The notes: a model not told the origin generated them from the letters alone. DNA of 64,000 bases from Paenibacillus_AA sp045062745 (GCF_045062745.1 NZ_JBJGED010000035.1:1-64000), one strand, 5' to 3'; shown: positions 24,441 to 36,281, counted from the first letter of the stretch. Made by a program: numbers and translations.

Positions 24441-24646
24441 TAGTAACCGGGTCTGGAGATGAACGTGAAGCACTCCCGGTGATAGTAAGTCTGATTGATT
24501 TTGATGAAGGTTTGCGTATACCGTTCCACGATGCCGATATCCTTGTGGAGGTCGTCCAAGTACACCTGAATGGGAACTCCGTGCTCGATATGGTCTTGAA
24601 AATGGCGGTCGTCAGTAATGATTTGACCGTTGGTATACATACGCAT
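24440..24646 (-). CDS. Small conserved-looking hypothetical protein, antisense between ctc and pth
   Basis: This 68-residue frame starts at an ATG (24646) with AGGTGA four bases upstream on the minus strand. The product, beginning MRMYTNGQIITDDRHFQDH and ending FTFISRPGY, is charged and aromatic with balanced composition, unlike random frames here. It looks like a compact beta-rich domain with no signal peptide, TM segment or cysteine pair. I do not know its function. The frame stays open upstream but only the ATG has a ribosome site. It is divergent from pth and its 3' end meets the repeat pair, whose hairpins may end its transcript. Confidence 0.68.
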   Translation of the reverse strand: MRMYTNGQIITDDRHFQDHIEHGVPIQVYLDDLHKDIGIVERYTQTFIKINQTYYHRECFTFISRPGY

Positions 24647-24740
24647 ACGTTCACCTACACTTACCCCTAAGATATTAGCTATGACAATGCAGCGTTCCGT
24701 TTTGTTGCACGCACTCATACGTTTTGGAGGAAATATTTCG

Positions 24741-25304
24741 ATGAAGTGGATCGTAGGATTAGGCAACCCCGGCACGCAATACGCGAAGACCCGGCATAAC
24801 ATAGGCTTCATGGCGATCGATGAGGCGGCGAAAGCTTGGGGCATCTCGATGACCCCGCAGGCCAAGTTCAAGGCGGTTGTGGGCGAAGGGCATGTAAAGG
24901 GGCAAAAGGTATTTTTGATCAAGCCGATGACGTACATGAATTTGTCCGGCGAATCCGTCCGCGCGTTCCTGGACTTCTATAAAGCGAGCTTGGAAGACGG
25001 GCTCATCGTCTATGACGACCTGGACACGCCCTTCGGGCAAATTCGCCTTCGCTATCAGGGCAGCCCAGGCGGGCATAACGGCATCAAGTCGATCATCCAG
25101 CATACCGGGACCCAGACGTTCGACCGCATTCGGGTCGGCATCTCGAGACCCCAACCCGGCTTCGATATAGCCAATTACGTGCTGGCCGATTTTCGCAAGG
25201 AAGAGGAGAAAGAGCTGCCCGGCATTCTAGCGACAACGCTGGAAGCGATGGAATACAGGCTGGAGAATACGTTCGAACGCACGATGGCCAAGTTCAACAA
25301 ATAA
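24741..25304 (+). CDS. pth: Peptidyl-tRNA hydrolase
   Basis: Pth (SpoVC in B. subtilis) releases peptides from dropped-off peptidyl-tRNA. The 187-residue protein shows GLGNPGTQYAKTRHNIGF with catalytic His at 19, KPMTYMNLSGES near 66-77 and DDLDTPFGQIRLR near 93 with the catalytic Asp. TTTGGAGG lies before the ATG. It is followed by fin and mfd, the standard order. Confidence 0.96.
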   Translation: MKWIVGLGNPGTQYAKTRHNIGFMAIDEAAKAWGISMTPQAKFKAVVGEGHVKGQKVFLIKPMTYMNLSGESVRAFLDFYKASLEDGLIVYDDLDTPFGQIRLRYQGSPGGHNGIKSIIQHTGTQTFDRIRVGISRPQPGFDIANYVLADFRKEEEKELPGILATTLEAMEYRLENTFERTMAKFNK

Positions 25305-25339
25305 AGGGGCCGAGAAGGCTAAAACGGCCGATTCCCGTC

Positions 25340-25346
25340 CATACTA
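25340..25346 (+). promoter_or_regulatory. Forespore-type -10 element upstream of fin
   Basis: CATACTA matches the sigma-F/G -10. Eighteen bases upstream GGCTA resembles the sigma-F -35 (GYWTA) at three of five positions. fin is a sigma-F gene in B. subtilis. Confidence 0.5.
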
Positions 25347-25403
25347 GAAACAGAATCACAGGGTCGTAACACGGCCCAAGGGTAGTCTAGGAAGGGATGG
25401 GAG

Positions 25404-25643
25404 ATGAACATGAACGTCAATTATGTATGCCGGCACTGCGGGGCTTCGATGGGGAGCATCGGGGGCCGGGAAGTGAGCGAATACCAGCTGGGGTTCCATT
25501 TCTTGACCCCCGAGGAGCGCAGCGATATAATTACTTATAATACCGGCAACGGCGATATAACCGTAAAGCTGACTTGCGACTATTGCGCGCAAGCGCTCGA
25601 ACGCAATCCCGAGCTGAATCTCATAACCAGTCCGCTGCAGTAG
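25404..25643 (+). CDS. fin: Anti-sigma-F factor Fin
   Basis: Fin (YabK) is made in the forespore and helps switch from sigma-F to sigma-G. The 79-residue protein has two zinc-binding pairs, CRHC (9-12) and CDYC (near 57-60), and the family core FHFLTPEERSDIITY. The ATG at 25404 follows GGGATGGG; an ATG two codons later is possible. It sits between pth and mfd as in B. subtilis. Together with Gin, two anti-sigma factors of the forespore switch are in this window. Confidence 0.93.
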   Translation: MNMNVNYVCRHCGASMGSIGGREVSEYQLGFHFLTPEERSDIITYNTGNGDITVKLTCDYCAQALERNPELNLITSPLQ

Positions 25644-25671
25644 CGGTTCTTGTGTGCTAGTATCGGTGAAC

Positions 25672-25705
25672 AAGACCTTGGCAGGCCCGCCTAGGTCTTC
25701 TTTTT
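25672..25705 (+). terminator. Terminator of fin
   Basis: AAGACCT pairs with AGGTCTT around a GC-rich loop, then CTTTTT. Confidence 0.8.
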
Positions 25706-25730
25706 GGTGGTCTTATGGACATAAGAAGTT

Positions 25731-25790
25731 CGGGGTTTCCGCATAGGAACAGGAATAGGCTTCGAAGGCGTTTCGTCCCTTTGTGGGGTG
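25731..25790 (+). repeat. Palindromic repeat, copy D
   Basis: Divergent copy (CGGGGTTTCCGCA, AGGAATAGGCTTCGAAGGC, CCCTTTGTGGGGTG) placed between the fin terminator and the mfd ribosome site. Confidence 0.75.
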
Positions 25791-25807
25791 AAGAGAGGAG
25801 CGGCATT

Positions 25808-29315
<3,508 letters not shown>

Positions 29316-29332
<17 letters not shown>

Positions 29333-30395
29333 CAAATTGACACGCAGACTGATGCTCGGCTTAATTGCAGTTGTCCTGACGATGACGGTCTTAAGCGGAT
29401 GCGGCAAGAAAGACGGCTCCAAAGAAACCGGCTCCGTAGTAGCCACGTATAAGGACGGGGGGAAAGTAACGAGAGGCGAGTTCGACAAATATGTCGGCGC
29501 CACGAAGTTCTTCTACCCGATGTATGCCCAATACGAAGCGGATCCCGCGTTCCAAGAGCATATGATGAACCAGCTGATCGCTTTCCGTCTGCTCTCGAAC
29601 AAGGCCGACGACGCGACGAAGAAGGATGCCGACACGAAGACCACGGAACAGATGAAGCAGATTACGGATTACTTCAATCAACAGGGTAAGGACGCCTTGA
29701 CCACCCAGCTCAAGGAATATGCCATCACGCAGGACGATCTGAAGGACTACGTGAAAATGAGCATGGTCGTCCTGGGCTCGGCCGAGAAGCAAGTGACCGA
29801 CGATCAAGTGAAAACCAACTATGATGAAAAGCTGGCGGCCAAGGCGCTGGACGTCGTGACGGTCCGCCACGTTCTCGTCATGCTGCAGGATGAGTCCGGC
29901 AAAGATCTGCGCACGAAGGATGAAGCGCTGAAGCGTGCCAATGAAGTGAAGGACAAGCTTAAGGCGGGAGGCGACTTCGCGGCGCTCGCGAAGGAATATT
30001 CCGACGACGGCGGGTCCAAGGACAACGGCGGGCAATACGCCGACGCCGATCCGAACCAATGGGTCGAGAACTTCAAGAACGCGGCCCTGACCTTGCCGCT
30101 GAACCAAATCAGCGAACCGATCGAGACCGAATACGGCTACCACGTCATGAAGGTCGAATCGCGCAAGACCAAGACGCTCGACGAGACGAAGGCCGACATC
30201 AAGTCGGAGCTCGCCGAGACCGTCATTACGAACTTCATGGACAAGGACTTGCCGACCTACGACATTAAGATTACCGGCCTGGCCACGGCTACACCTACGC
30301 CGGCGGCCTCCGTGGCGCCTTCGGCGACGCCTGCCGCGACGGCGACCCCTACGGCTACGGGGACACCGGCCTCCACGCCGACACCGGCGAAGTAA
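29316..30395 (+). CDS. PrsA-like peptidyl-prolyl isomerase lipoprotein
   Basis: Extracytoplasmic foldase of the PpiC/parvulin class. The 359-residue precursor has a signal peptide with lipobox VLSGC (Cys29), a SurA-like N-domain (about 40-185) and a rotamase domain (about 190-290, VRHVLVMLQDESGKD to EYGYHVMKVESR). Residues 325-359 are a Pro/Thr/Ala-rich tail, likely a wall-spanning linker. The ATG at 29316 overlaps the mfd end. B. subtilis has spoVT directly after mfd, so this gene is extra. A second PpiC gene lies at 63139. Confidence 0.88.
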
Positions 30396-30400
30396 TCCGT

Positions 30401-30429
30401 TTGGTTCTCTCCGCAGACCCTGCTATAAT
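30401..30429 (+). promoter_or_regulatory. Candidate sigma-A promoter inside a palindrome
   Basis: TTGGTT (30401-30406) and TATAAT (30424-30429) are 17 bases apart. The -10 lies in the centre of the perfect inverted repeat at 30414-30440. Confidence 0.45.
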
Positions 30430-30440
30430 AGCAGGGTCTG
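30414..30440. terminator. Perfect palindrome after prsA-like gene
   Basis: CAGACCCTGCTA and TAGCAGGGTCTG flank TAA. The tail TTGTTGTTCG is only partly T-rich. It probably ends the mfd unit but could be an operator, because it encloses a -10 hexamer. Confidence 0.6.
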
Positions 30441-30478
30441 TTGTTGTTCGTTCGGAGTTGTCCGGGGCCTTCGGGAAT

Positions 30479-30508
30479 GTATAAGAAATTGGGAGCAGAA
30501 ACATACTA
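30479..30508 (+). promoter_or_regulatory. Sigma-G promoter of spoVT
   Basis: GTATA (30479-30483), 18 bases, CATACTA (30502-30508): full match to the forespore consensus. spoVT is a sigma-G gene in B. subtilis. Confidence 0.75.
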
Positions 30509-30593
30509 TGGGCAGACAACAAAGTCAACTCCAGTTTCGATAAAAACCAACCGTCATATCCAACATCTTTGGAAAGAGAGGCACGATCGAGAT

Positions 30594-31136
30594 ATGAAAG
30601 CTACTGGAATCGTACGTCGGATTGATGATTTAGGCAGGGTGGTCATTCCCAAGGAAATTCGCCGCACGTTGCGCATTCGCGAAGGAGACCCGCTCGAAAT
30701 ATTCGTGGACCGGGACGGCGAGGTCATCCTGAAGAAGTACTCTCCGATCGGAGAGCTGGGCGATTTCGCCAAGGAGTATGCGGAGTCGCTGTACGAAAGC
30801 ACGAACCATGTGACGATCATCTCGGACCGGGACACGTTCATCGCGGTCGCCGGAGGATCGAAGAAGGATTACATGGAGAAGCAAATCGGCCAAGCCGTCG
30901 AGACTTGTATGGAGAATCGCCGGTCGACGCTGGAGACGAACGGCGGGCAATACGATCTGGCGAAGGATCTGAGCGAGACCTACAGCTCTTTCGTTATCGC
31001 CCCTATCGTAGCGGGCGGTGACCCGATCGGCGCGGTCATCCTGCTGTCGAAGGACGAGTCGGTCAAGATGGGGCAGATGGAGCTGAAGATGGCCGAGACG
31101 GCTGCGGGGTTTCTGGCCAAACAGATGGAGCAGTAA
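30594..31136 (+). CDS. spoVT: Stage V sporulation regulator SpoVT
   Basis: SpoVT modulates sigma-G-dependent genes in the forespore. The ATG at 30594 gives 180 residues (B. subtilis 178); earlier in-frame ATGs lack conservation and lie upstream of the sigma-G promoter. Residues 1-50 form an AbrB-type swapped-hairpin DNA-binding domain (ATGIVRRIDDLGRVVIPKEI), closely similar to AbrB in this window. Residues 56-178 form a GAF domain that may sense a ligand. Confidence 0.95.
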   Translation: MKATGIVRRIDDLGRVVIPKEIRRTLRIREGDPLEIFVDRDGEVILKKYSPIGELGDFAKEYAESLYESTNHVTIISDRDTFIAVAGGSKKDYMEKQIGQAVETCMENRRSTLETNGGQYDLAKDLSETYSSFVIAPIVAGGDPIGAVILLSKDESVKMGQMELKMAETAAGFLAKQMEQ

Positions 31137-31148
31137 GGGTGCGCAGAA

Positions 31149-31195
31149 AAGCTTTCGCGGGAGGAGAGATCGTTCTTCGCCGGGAAGCTTTTTTT
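31149..31195 (+). terminator. Terminator of spoVT
   Basis: AAAAGCTT pairs with AAGCTTTT across a partly paired loop, followed by a run of seven T. Confidence 0.7.
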
Positions 31196-31211
31196 GTTGG
31201 GCGGGGTGGGT

Positions 31212-31241
31212 TTGCGTCCGTCGAAGCCAAGCGCTTATAAT
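31212..31241 (+). promoter_or_regulatory. Candidate promoter of the yabM operon
   Basis: TTGCGT (31212-31217), 18 bases, TATAAT (31236-31241). The -10 is in the palindrome GCTTATAATAAGC (31233-31245). Confidence 0.45.
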
Positions 31242-31293
31242 AAGCAAGTATGCATGATGGGACGTCAGTACAACCGCTGAGGAGGCCAAGATC

Positions 31294-33060
31294 GTGAACG
31301 ACCGGAGCCGCTCTATCCCTAAACCGGCCGGTCGGCTGTGGCAAGGCGCCGCCATTCTGGGTCTGGCCGCCGTCATCTCCAAGGTGCTCGGCACGATTCA
31401 GAAAATTCCGCTGCAGAACTTAGCGGGCGACGCCGTATTCGGCATTTATAATGCGGTGTATCCGCTTTATACGTTCCTGCTCGTGCTGGCGACAGCGGGT
31501 ATCCCGATCGCGGTATCGAAATTCGTTTCCGAGGCCGTGGCGGAGGGACGGCCCTTGGAAGCCCGTCGTCTCTTGAAGCTGACGAACGCACTGATGGCCG
31601 GGACGGGCCTCTTAGGGTTCGGGCTGCTGTACGGCGGGGCCGAGACGATCGCCGGTTGGATCGGGGGCGCCGACACGGCACCGGCGATCCGCAGCATTTC
31701 GTTCGCGCTCTTGGTTATGCCCGTGACGGCTGGGTTGCGCGGGTATTTCCAAGGGCTGCACGACATGGTGCCCACCGCGGTGTCCCAGGTGGCCGAGCAG
31801 GTCGTGCGCGTGGGCGTGATGCTCACGCTGCTGCTCGTGCTCGTCGGCCGCGGGGCGTCCGACGCGACCATTGCCGCCGGCGCGACCTTCGGCTCGACGG
31901 CGGGGGCGGGCGCCGCGCTGCTAGCGGCGCTCGGGTTCTGGCGGGCGCACCGCGCCCGCCATGTGGCCGCCGGCCGCGCACTCGCGGCGGAGGCGCCGGG
32001 CGACGGCGCCCGCAAGCGCGAGCCCGAACCGACCGCGGCGCTGCTGCGGCGGTTCGTGGCGTATGCGCTGCCGGTGTGCCTCGGCGCCGTCGTGCTGCCG
32101 CTGCTCACGCTCGTAGACACCTTCACGATGCCGCGGCTGCTGCAGCACGGAGGGGGCTTGGACGAAGCCGCCGCGATGGCGGCCTTCGGCCTGTACAACC
32201 ATGGGCTGCCGCTCGTGCAGCTCGTCTCGATGATCGTGACGTCGATGTCGGTCGCGCTCATCCCCGCGTTGACCGCGGCCAGGCAGTGCGGCGACAACAC
32301 GGCCATCCGGCGCATGGCGGGCGTGTTCCTGCGCTTCGGCTGGCTCGTCGGCCTCGCGGCTTCGGTCGGCTTGGCCGTGCTGGCGCGGCCGCTCGACCTC
32401 ATGCTGTACGGCGCAAGCGAAGGCGCCGGCGTCATGGCGATCCTGGGCGCGACCGCGGCGTTCGCCGTCGTGCAGATCGTTGCCGGCACGCTGCTGCAGG
32501 GGCTCGGGGCGGAGCGCGCCCCGGCCTACTACTTGCTCGCCGCCGCCGGCGTCAAGATCGGCCTCAACCTGCTGCTCATGCCCCGCTGGGGCATTCATGG
32601 CGCCGCGGTTGCGGCGGTGGCGGCCTACGCGACGGCGGCCGCGCTCAGCTGCCTGCGGCTGCGCCGCTTGCTCGGCCCAGCCGCGCTCGAGCGGCCCGCG
32701 CGCCCGCCAGCCGCTGCCGCAGCGCGTGCCGCCGAGCCTGCCGGCGTCAGCGCTGCCGGCGCCGTCGCGCGGCCCGTGCTCGCCGCCGCGATCATGGCCG
32801 CCGGCCTCGCGCTCTGGCTCGCCGCCGCAGCGCTGGCGCTGCACGCCCTGCCGGTCGCGCCGCCGGAGCGGGCGGCGCAGACCGTCGTGGCGCTCAGCGC
32901 CGTAGCGGGAGGCGGCCTGCTCTATGCGGCCGCGTTGTTCCGCGTCCGCGCGATCTCGGCCGCAGAGCTCGCGGCCCTGCCCGAGGTCGGGCCGAAGCTG
33001 GCACGGCTGGCCGCCCGGCTGCGCCTCATACCTATCGAAGAGAGGAAGCGATCTCGATGA
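31294..33060 (+). CDS. yabM: YabM, MATE/MOP-type polysaccharide flippase
   Basis: Polytopic membrane protein of the MurJ/SpoVB flippase family, with about 14 hydrophobic segments starting with LWQGAAILGLAAVISKVLGT. In B. subtilis the same place after spoVT holds yabM; a lipid II flippase role is possible but not shown. The 588 residues exceed YabM (about 530) because of an Ala/Pro/Arg-rich insert before the last two segments (about 465-500). DNA from about 31850 to 33000 is extremely GC-rich and strongly uses G/C-ending codons. The GTG start follows GAGGAGG. It overlaps yabN by four bases. Confidence 0.88.
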   Translation: MNDRSRSIPKPAGRLWQGAAILGLAAVISKVLGTIQKIPLQNLAGDAVFGIYNAVYPLYTFLLVLATAGIPIAVSKFVSEAVAEGRPLEARRLLKLTNALMAGTGLLGFGLLYGGAETIAGWIGGADTAPAIRSISFALLVMPVTAGLRGYFQGLHDMVPTAVSQVAEQVVRVGVMLTLLLVLVGRGASDATIAAGATFGSTAGAGAALLAALGFWRAHRARHVAAGRALAAEAPGDGARKREPEPTAALLRRFVAYALPVCLGAVVLPLLTLVDTFTMPRLLQHGGGLDEAAAMAAFGLYNHGLPLVQLVSMIVTSMSVALIPALTAARQCGDNTAIRRMAGVFLRFGWLVGLAASVGLAVLARPLDLMLYGASEGAGVMAILGATAAFAVVQIVAGTLLQGLGAERAPAYYLLAAAGVKIGLNLLLMPRWGIHGAAVAAVAAYATAAALSCLRLRRLLGPAALERPARPPAAAAARAAEPAGVSAAGAVARPVLAAAIMAAGLALWLAAAALALHALPVAPPERAAQTVVALSAVAGGGLLYAAALFRVRAISAAELAALPEVGPKLARLAARLRLIPIEERKRSR

Positions 33061-34541
33061 ACGGCTCCATAGTAGTCGTCGGACTCGGCTCCGGAGACGA
33101 GAATCAACTGACCCTGGGGGTCTGGAAGCGGCTGAAGGCCGCCCGGACCGTCTATTTGCGCACGGCGGATCATCCCGTCACCGCTTGGCTCGACCAGGAG
33201 GGCATCGCCTACCGCACGTTTGACGCGCTCTATGAAGCGCAGGCTTCGTTCTCGGAGGTGTACGAGACTATCGCGGTGCACCTGCTGCAGGAGGCGGCGG
33301 AGACGGGCGGCGAGATCGTCTATGCGGTCCCGGGCCACCCGATGGTCGCAGAGGCGACGACGCAGCTGCTGCGCGAGGCTTGTCCCCACGGCGGGATCGA
33401 GCTGACGATTGTGGGCGGCGAGAGCTTCCTCGATCAGGCGTTCACGCGTCTCGGCTTCGACCCCATCGACGGCTTCGTGCTGCTCGACGCGACCAGTCTG
33501 GAAGCGCACAAGCCCCAGCCGCGCCTGCACACGCTTATCGGACAAGTGTACGATACGTTCACAGCGTCCGAGGTCAAGCTGTATCTAATGGACACGTACC
33601 CGGACGACTACGAGGTGGTTGTGGGGCACCAGCTCGGCGTGCAAGGCCGGGAGCGGATCGAACGGGTGCCGCTGTATGAGCTGGACCGGCTGGAAGGGTA
33701 CGGGAATTTGTCGCTCATCTGGGTGCACCGGAGCGAGGACGACGAGATGCGGAAGCGCTCGTTCGACCGGCTGCACGAGATTGTGGAGATTCTCCGCAGT
33801 CCGGAAGGGTGTCCGTGGGACCGGGAGCAGACGCACGCGAGCATCCGCAAGAACTTGATCGAAGAAACGTACGAAGTGCTCGAGACGATCGATGACGACG
33901 ACCCGGACGCCATGTGCGAGGAGCTCGGCGACCTGCTGCTCCAAATTCTTCTCCACGCCCAGATGGAAGCCGAGGCGGGCGCGTTCGACGTGTACGACGT
34001 GCTGGAGGAGCTGCATGACAAGCTCATCCGCCGCCATCCGCACGTCTTCGGGGAACGCGCCGCCCAAGACGCCGAGGAAGCGCTGAAACACTGGAACGCC
34101 ATGAAGCTCGAGGAAAAGCGGGCGAAGGGGATCGACACCGGGCGGCAGTCAGCGCTGGCGGGGGTGCCTCGAGATTTGCCGGGTCTCATGAAGGCGTACA
34201 AGCTGCAGAAGAAGGCGGCGCAAGTCGGCTTCGACTGGAAAGAGGCGGAGGACGTGTACGCGAAGATCGAGGAGGAGCTTCTCGAGCTGCGTCAAGCCTC
34301 GGCTGAGGAGCAGACGGACGAGTTGGGAGATTTGCTGTTCGCTGTCGTCAACTTGTCTCGATTCCTGAAGGTGGATCCGGAGGAGGCGCTTGCGTCCACG
34401 AACCGCAAATTTGTGCAAAGATTTTCCTATATCGAGGAGCAATTAAGCGCTCAGGGGAAGAATTTGGAACAATCCAACCTGGAAGAGATGGAAGTTTTAT
34501 GGCAAGAAGCAAAAAAACTTTCGAAATCTACGCATTCTTAG
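33057..34541 (+). CDS. mazG: YabN: tetrapyrrole-methylase domain fused to MazG pyrophosphohydrolase
   Basis: MazG hydrolyses (d)NTPs to monophosphates and cleans the nucleotide pool. The ATG at 33057 gives 494 residues. Residues 1-220 form a SAM-dependent methylase-like domain (GSIVVVGLGSGDENQLT, YAVPGHPMVAE). Residues 230-490 hold two MazG repeats with metal-binding EELGDLLLQILLHAQMEAE and DELGDLLFAVVNLSR. B. subtilis YabN has the same fusion. The reading frame stays open far upstream within yabM only because of GC bias. Confidence 0.93.
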   Translation: MNGSIVVVGLGSGDENQLTLGVWKRLKAARTVYLRTADHPVTAWLDQEGIAYRTFDALYEAQASFSEVYETIAVHLLQEAAETGGEIVYAVPGHPMVAEATTQLLREACPHGGIELTIVGGESFLDQAFTRLGFDPIDGFVLLDATSLEAHKPQPRLHTLIGQVYDTFTASEVKLYLMDTYPDDYEVVVGHQLGVQGRERIERVPLYELDRLEGYGNLSLIWVHRSEDDEMRKRSFDRLHEIVEILRSPEGCPWDREQTHASIRKNLIEETYEVLETIDDDDPDAMCEELGDLLLQILLHAQMEAEAGAFDVYDVLEELHDKLIRRHPHVFGERAAQDAEEALKHWNAMKLEEKRAKGIDTGRQSALAGVPRDLPGLMKAYKLQKKAAQVGFDWKEAEDVYAKIEEELLELRQASAEEQTDELGDLLFAVVNLSRFLKVDPEEALASTNRKFVQRFSYIEEQLSAQGKNLEQSNLEEMEVLWQEAKKLSKSTHS

Positions 34542-34629
34542 AAGGATTTTTCCCACCCATACAGAATACATACTACTTGTGCAGGCAAACCAAAGCGTTA
34601 GCGCTAATTCTTTTAGGAGGAATTTACTA

Positions 34630-34902
34630 ATGAACAAAACAGATTTGGTAAACAACATCGCTACAAAAAGCGGATTGTCCAAAAAGGACGTAGAATCGGT
34701 ACTGAACAGCTTCCTGGGTGAAGTAACGGACGCACTGTCCTCGGGCGACAAAGTTCAACTGATCGGTTTCGGCACGTTCGAGACTCGCACGCGTTCCGGC
34801 CGTACGGGCCGCAACCCGCAAACCGGCCAAGAAATCAAAATCCCTTCTTCGAAGGTGCCTGCGTTCAAAGCCGGCAACAAGCTTAAAGAAGCGGTAAAAT
34901 AA
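34630..34902 (+). CDS. hup: DNA-binding protein HU
   Basis: HU compacts and bends DNA. The 90-residue protein has the full family pattern: MNKTDLVNNIATKSGLSKKD, GFGTFETRTRSGRTGRNPQT for the DNA-contacting arms, and the closing FKAGNKLKEAVK. AGGAGG lies before the ATG. A perfect palindrome TTAGCGCTAA (34598-34607) sits in the leader. B. subtilis hbs is elsewhere; here it is between yabN and rqcP. The stop shares one base with the rqcP start. Codon use is less GC-rich than yabM, typical of a highly expressed gene. Confidence 0.95.
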   Translation: MNKTDLVNNIATKSGLSKKDVESVLNSFLGEVTDALSSGDKVQLIGFGTFETRTRSGRTGRNPQTGQEIKIPSSKVPAFKAGNKLKEAVK

Positions 34903-35165
34903 TGCGTCTCGACAAATTCCTGAAAGTCTCCCGATTGATCAAACGCCGCACCGTCGCGAAGGACGTGTCCGACCAAGGTCGAATCTGGGTGAACGGACGG
35001 GAAGCGAAAGCGAGCACGACGATCAAAGTCGGGGACGAGCTCATGATTCAATTCGGGCAGAAGCGGGTCACCGTACGCGTGGATCGAATCGTGGAGACGA
35101 CTCGCAAGGACGAAGCGGCCGAGATGTACACGGTGCTTCGCGAGGAATCGAATGCGTCCGACTGA
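34902..35165 (+). CDS. rqcP: RNA-binding S4 protein RqcP
   Basis: RqcP (YabO) works with RqcH on stalled 50S subunits to add C-terminal Ala tails in ribosome quality control. The 87-residue protein is an S4 domain: MRLDKFLKVSRLIKRRTVAK, GRIWVNGREAKAS and VGDELMIQFGQK. Its ATG overlaps the HU stop by one base, so it depends on HU translation. A terminator follows. Confidence 0.95.
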   Translation: MRLDKFLKVSRLIKRRTVAKDVSDQGRIWVNGREAKASTTIKVGDELMIQFGQKRVTVRVDRIVETTRKDEAAEMYTVLREESNASD

Positions 35166-35175
35166 ACCGGTCACA

Positions 35176-35214
35176 GAAAAGAGGCCTATCCATAGCGATA
35201 GCGCCTCTTTTCTT
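35176..35214 (+). terminator. Terminator of rqcP
   Basis: AAAAGAGGC and GCCTCTTTT enclose a second stem CTATC/GATAG, followed by CTTT. Confidence 0.85.
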
Positions 35215-35217
35215 TAT

Positions 35218-35271
35218 CCCCACAAAGTAATGCTAGCCCTCGCAGCCTATTCCTAGTAGTTTGCGGGACCC
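35218..35271 (-). repeat. Palindromic repeat, copy E (inverted)
   Basis: Copy in reverse orientation: CCCCACAAAGTAATG at the left, CTATTCCTAGTAGTTTGCGGGACCC at the right matching the left arm of copies B and C. It lies between the rqcP terminator and the yabP promoter region. Confidence 0.85.
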
Positions 35272-35307
35272 AGAAAACATAATCGGTTCTAAAAGTAGAC
35301 AGCCCTC

Positions 35308-35315
35308 CATACGTT
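35308..35315 (+). promoter_or_regulatory. Mother-cell type -10 element of yabP
   Basis: CATACGTT resembles the sigma-E/sigma-K -10 (CATA plus T). yabPQ is sigma-E controlled in B. subtilis. No convincing -35 at the right distance. Confidence 0.35.
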
Positions 35316-35340
35316 AGTGGTAAGAGGAGGGGTACAGGCT

Positions 35341-35625
35341 ATGATGAATGACCATGGGAAAGTGAAGCGGCAAGAGGTGAAGATGCTGAACCGGAAGCTG
35401 CTGGAGATTTCGGGCGTTCTGAACGTGGAGAGCTTCGACAGCGAAGAGTTCCTGCTGGAGACGGAATGCGGCTTCCTCGCGGTGAAGGGACAAAATCTTC
35501 ACATTAAGAATTTGAGCCTGGAGCAAGGGTTGGTCGCGATTGAGGGACTGGTGAACGGCCTAACCTACCTGGACTCGAATACCCACGAGAAAACGAAGGG
35601 CTTTCTAGGTAAGCTGTTCAAGTGA
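35341..35625 (+). CDS. yabP: Sporulation protein YabP
   Basis: YabP is a small mother-cell protein related to spore coat morphogenesis proteins such as YqfC. The 94-residue product has the LEISGVLNVESFDSEEFLLE and GLVAIEGLVNGLTYL segments of the family and no TM segment. The ATG at 35341 (or 35344) follows GAGGAGGGG; an upstream GTG overlaps the -10 region. It overlaps yabQ by four bases. Confidence 0.92.
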   Translation: MMNDHGKVKRQEVKMLNRKLLEISGVLNVESFDSEEFLLETECGFLAVKGQNLHIKNLSLEQGLVAIEGLVNGLTYLDSNTHEKTKGFLGKLFK

Positions 35626-36218
35626 CGCTCGAGACGCAATTCATTACGCTGTTGACGATGATCGCCATCGGAGCGGGCATGGGTGCCATCTTCGACGTGT
35701 ACCGCGTGCTGTCAAGCCAGTTGCGTGTCCCTCGCTGGATGATACCGCTCCTCGACATCGTGTATTGGATTTTGTCGACCCTTCTCGTCTTCCGCGGTTT
35801 ATACGCCAGCAATTCCGGACAAGTCCGCATCTACGTCTTTATCGGCCTCTTGGCGGGCGGCTGGCTGTATTACCGGCTGTTCAGCGCCATAATGGTCCGG
35901 ATCGTTTTGTTTTGCATCAACTTGGTCAAGCAGTTCGTTCGATTGTCGATCCGTACATTCCAATGGACGGTCATTAAGCCGATTGTCCTGCTTTATAGGC
36001 TTGTTGTTGTAATTTTCGGATTTTTGATTGCGGTTGCTGTTTTCCTCTATAAAATTGTGTTACAATTACTGTACCCATTCTGGGTTCTATTCCGTAAACT
36101 GTTCGGCTTGTTCCGGCCTCTGTTGAAGTTCCCCTCGTGGTTGAAGCCGTCCTGGCTCCTCCAGCCTGGGCGCAAGCTGGCCAAGCTATGGAAGCGGTTG
36201 TTCGGCAGGAAGCCATGA
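35622..36218 (+). CDS. yabQ: Spore cortex biosynthesis protein YabQ
   Basis: YabQ is a sigma-E-dependent membrane protein needed for spore cortex formation. The 198-residue protein has about four TM segments near residues 5-25, 40-58, 67-90 and 115-150, and a basic, Lys/Trp-rich C-terminus. The GTG start overlaps the yabP stop (GTGA). It is typical for the yabP-yabQ-divIC series; the tail varies between species. Confidence 0.9.
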   Translation: MTLETQFITLLTMIAIGAGMGAIFDVYRVLSSQLRVPRWMIPLLDIVYWILSTLLVFRGLYASNSGQVRIYVFIGLLAGGWLYYRLFSAIMVRIVLFCINLVKQFVRLSIRTFQWTVIKPIVLLYRLVVVIFGFLIAVAVFLYKIVLQLLYPFWVLFRKLFGLFRPLLKFPSWLKPSWLLQPGRKLAKLWKRLFGRKP

Positions 36219-36281
36219 CTGGCCTATCTCCTTGCCCGGCTCCCGCACTTACAGAACGCGTTTAGGAGGTCCCTTTTCGAT

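Noticed and set aside
24647..24937. Upstream extension of the 68-residue antisense gene
   Set aside because: It would lie opposite pth coding sequence and lacks a ribosome site; the ATG at 24646 has one.
31656..33056. Long frame extending yabN upstream through yabM
   Set aside because: An artefact of very high GC; the translation is Arg/Ala-rich without any domain, while yabM in the other frame is a clear membrane protein.
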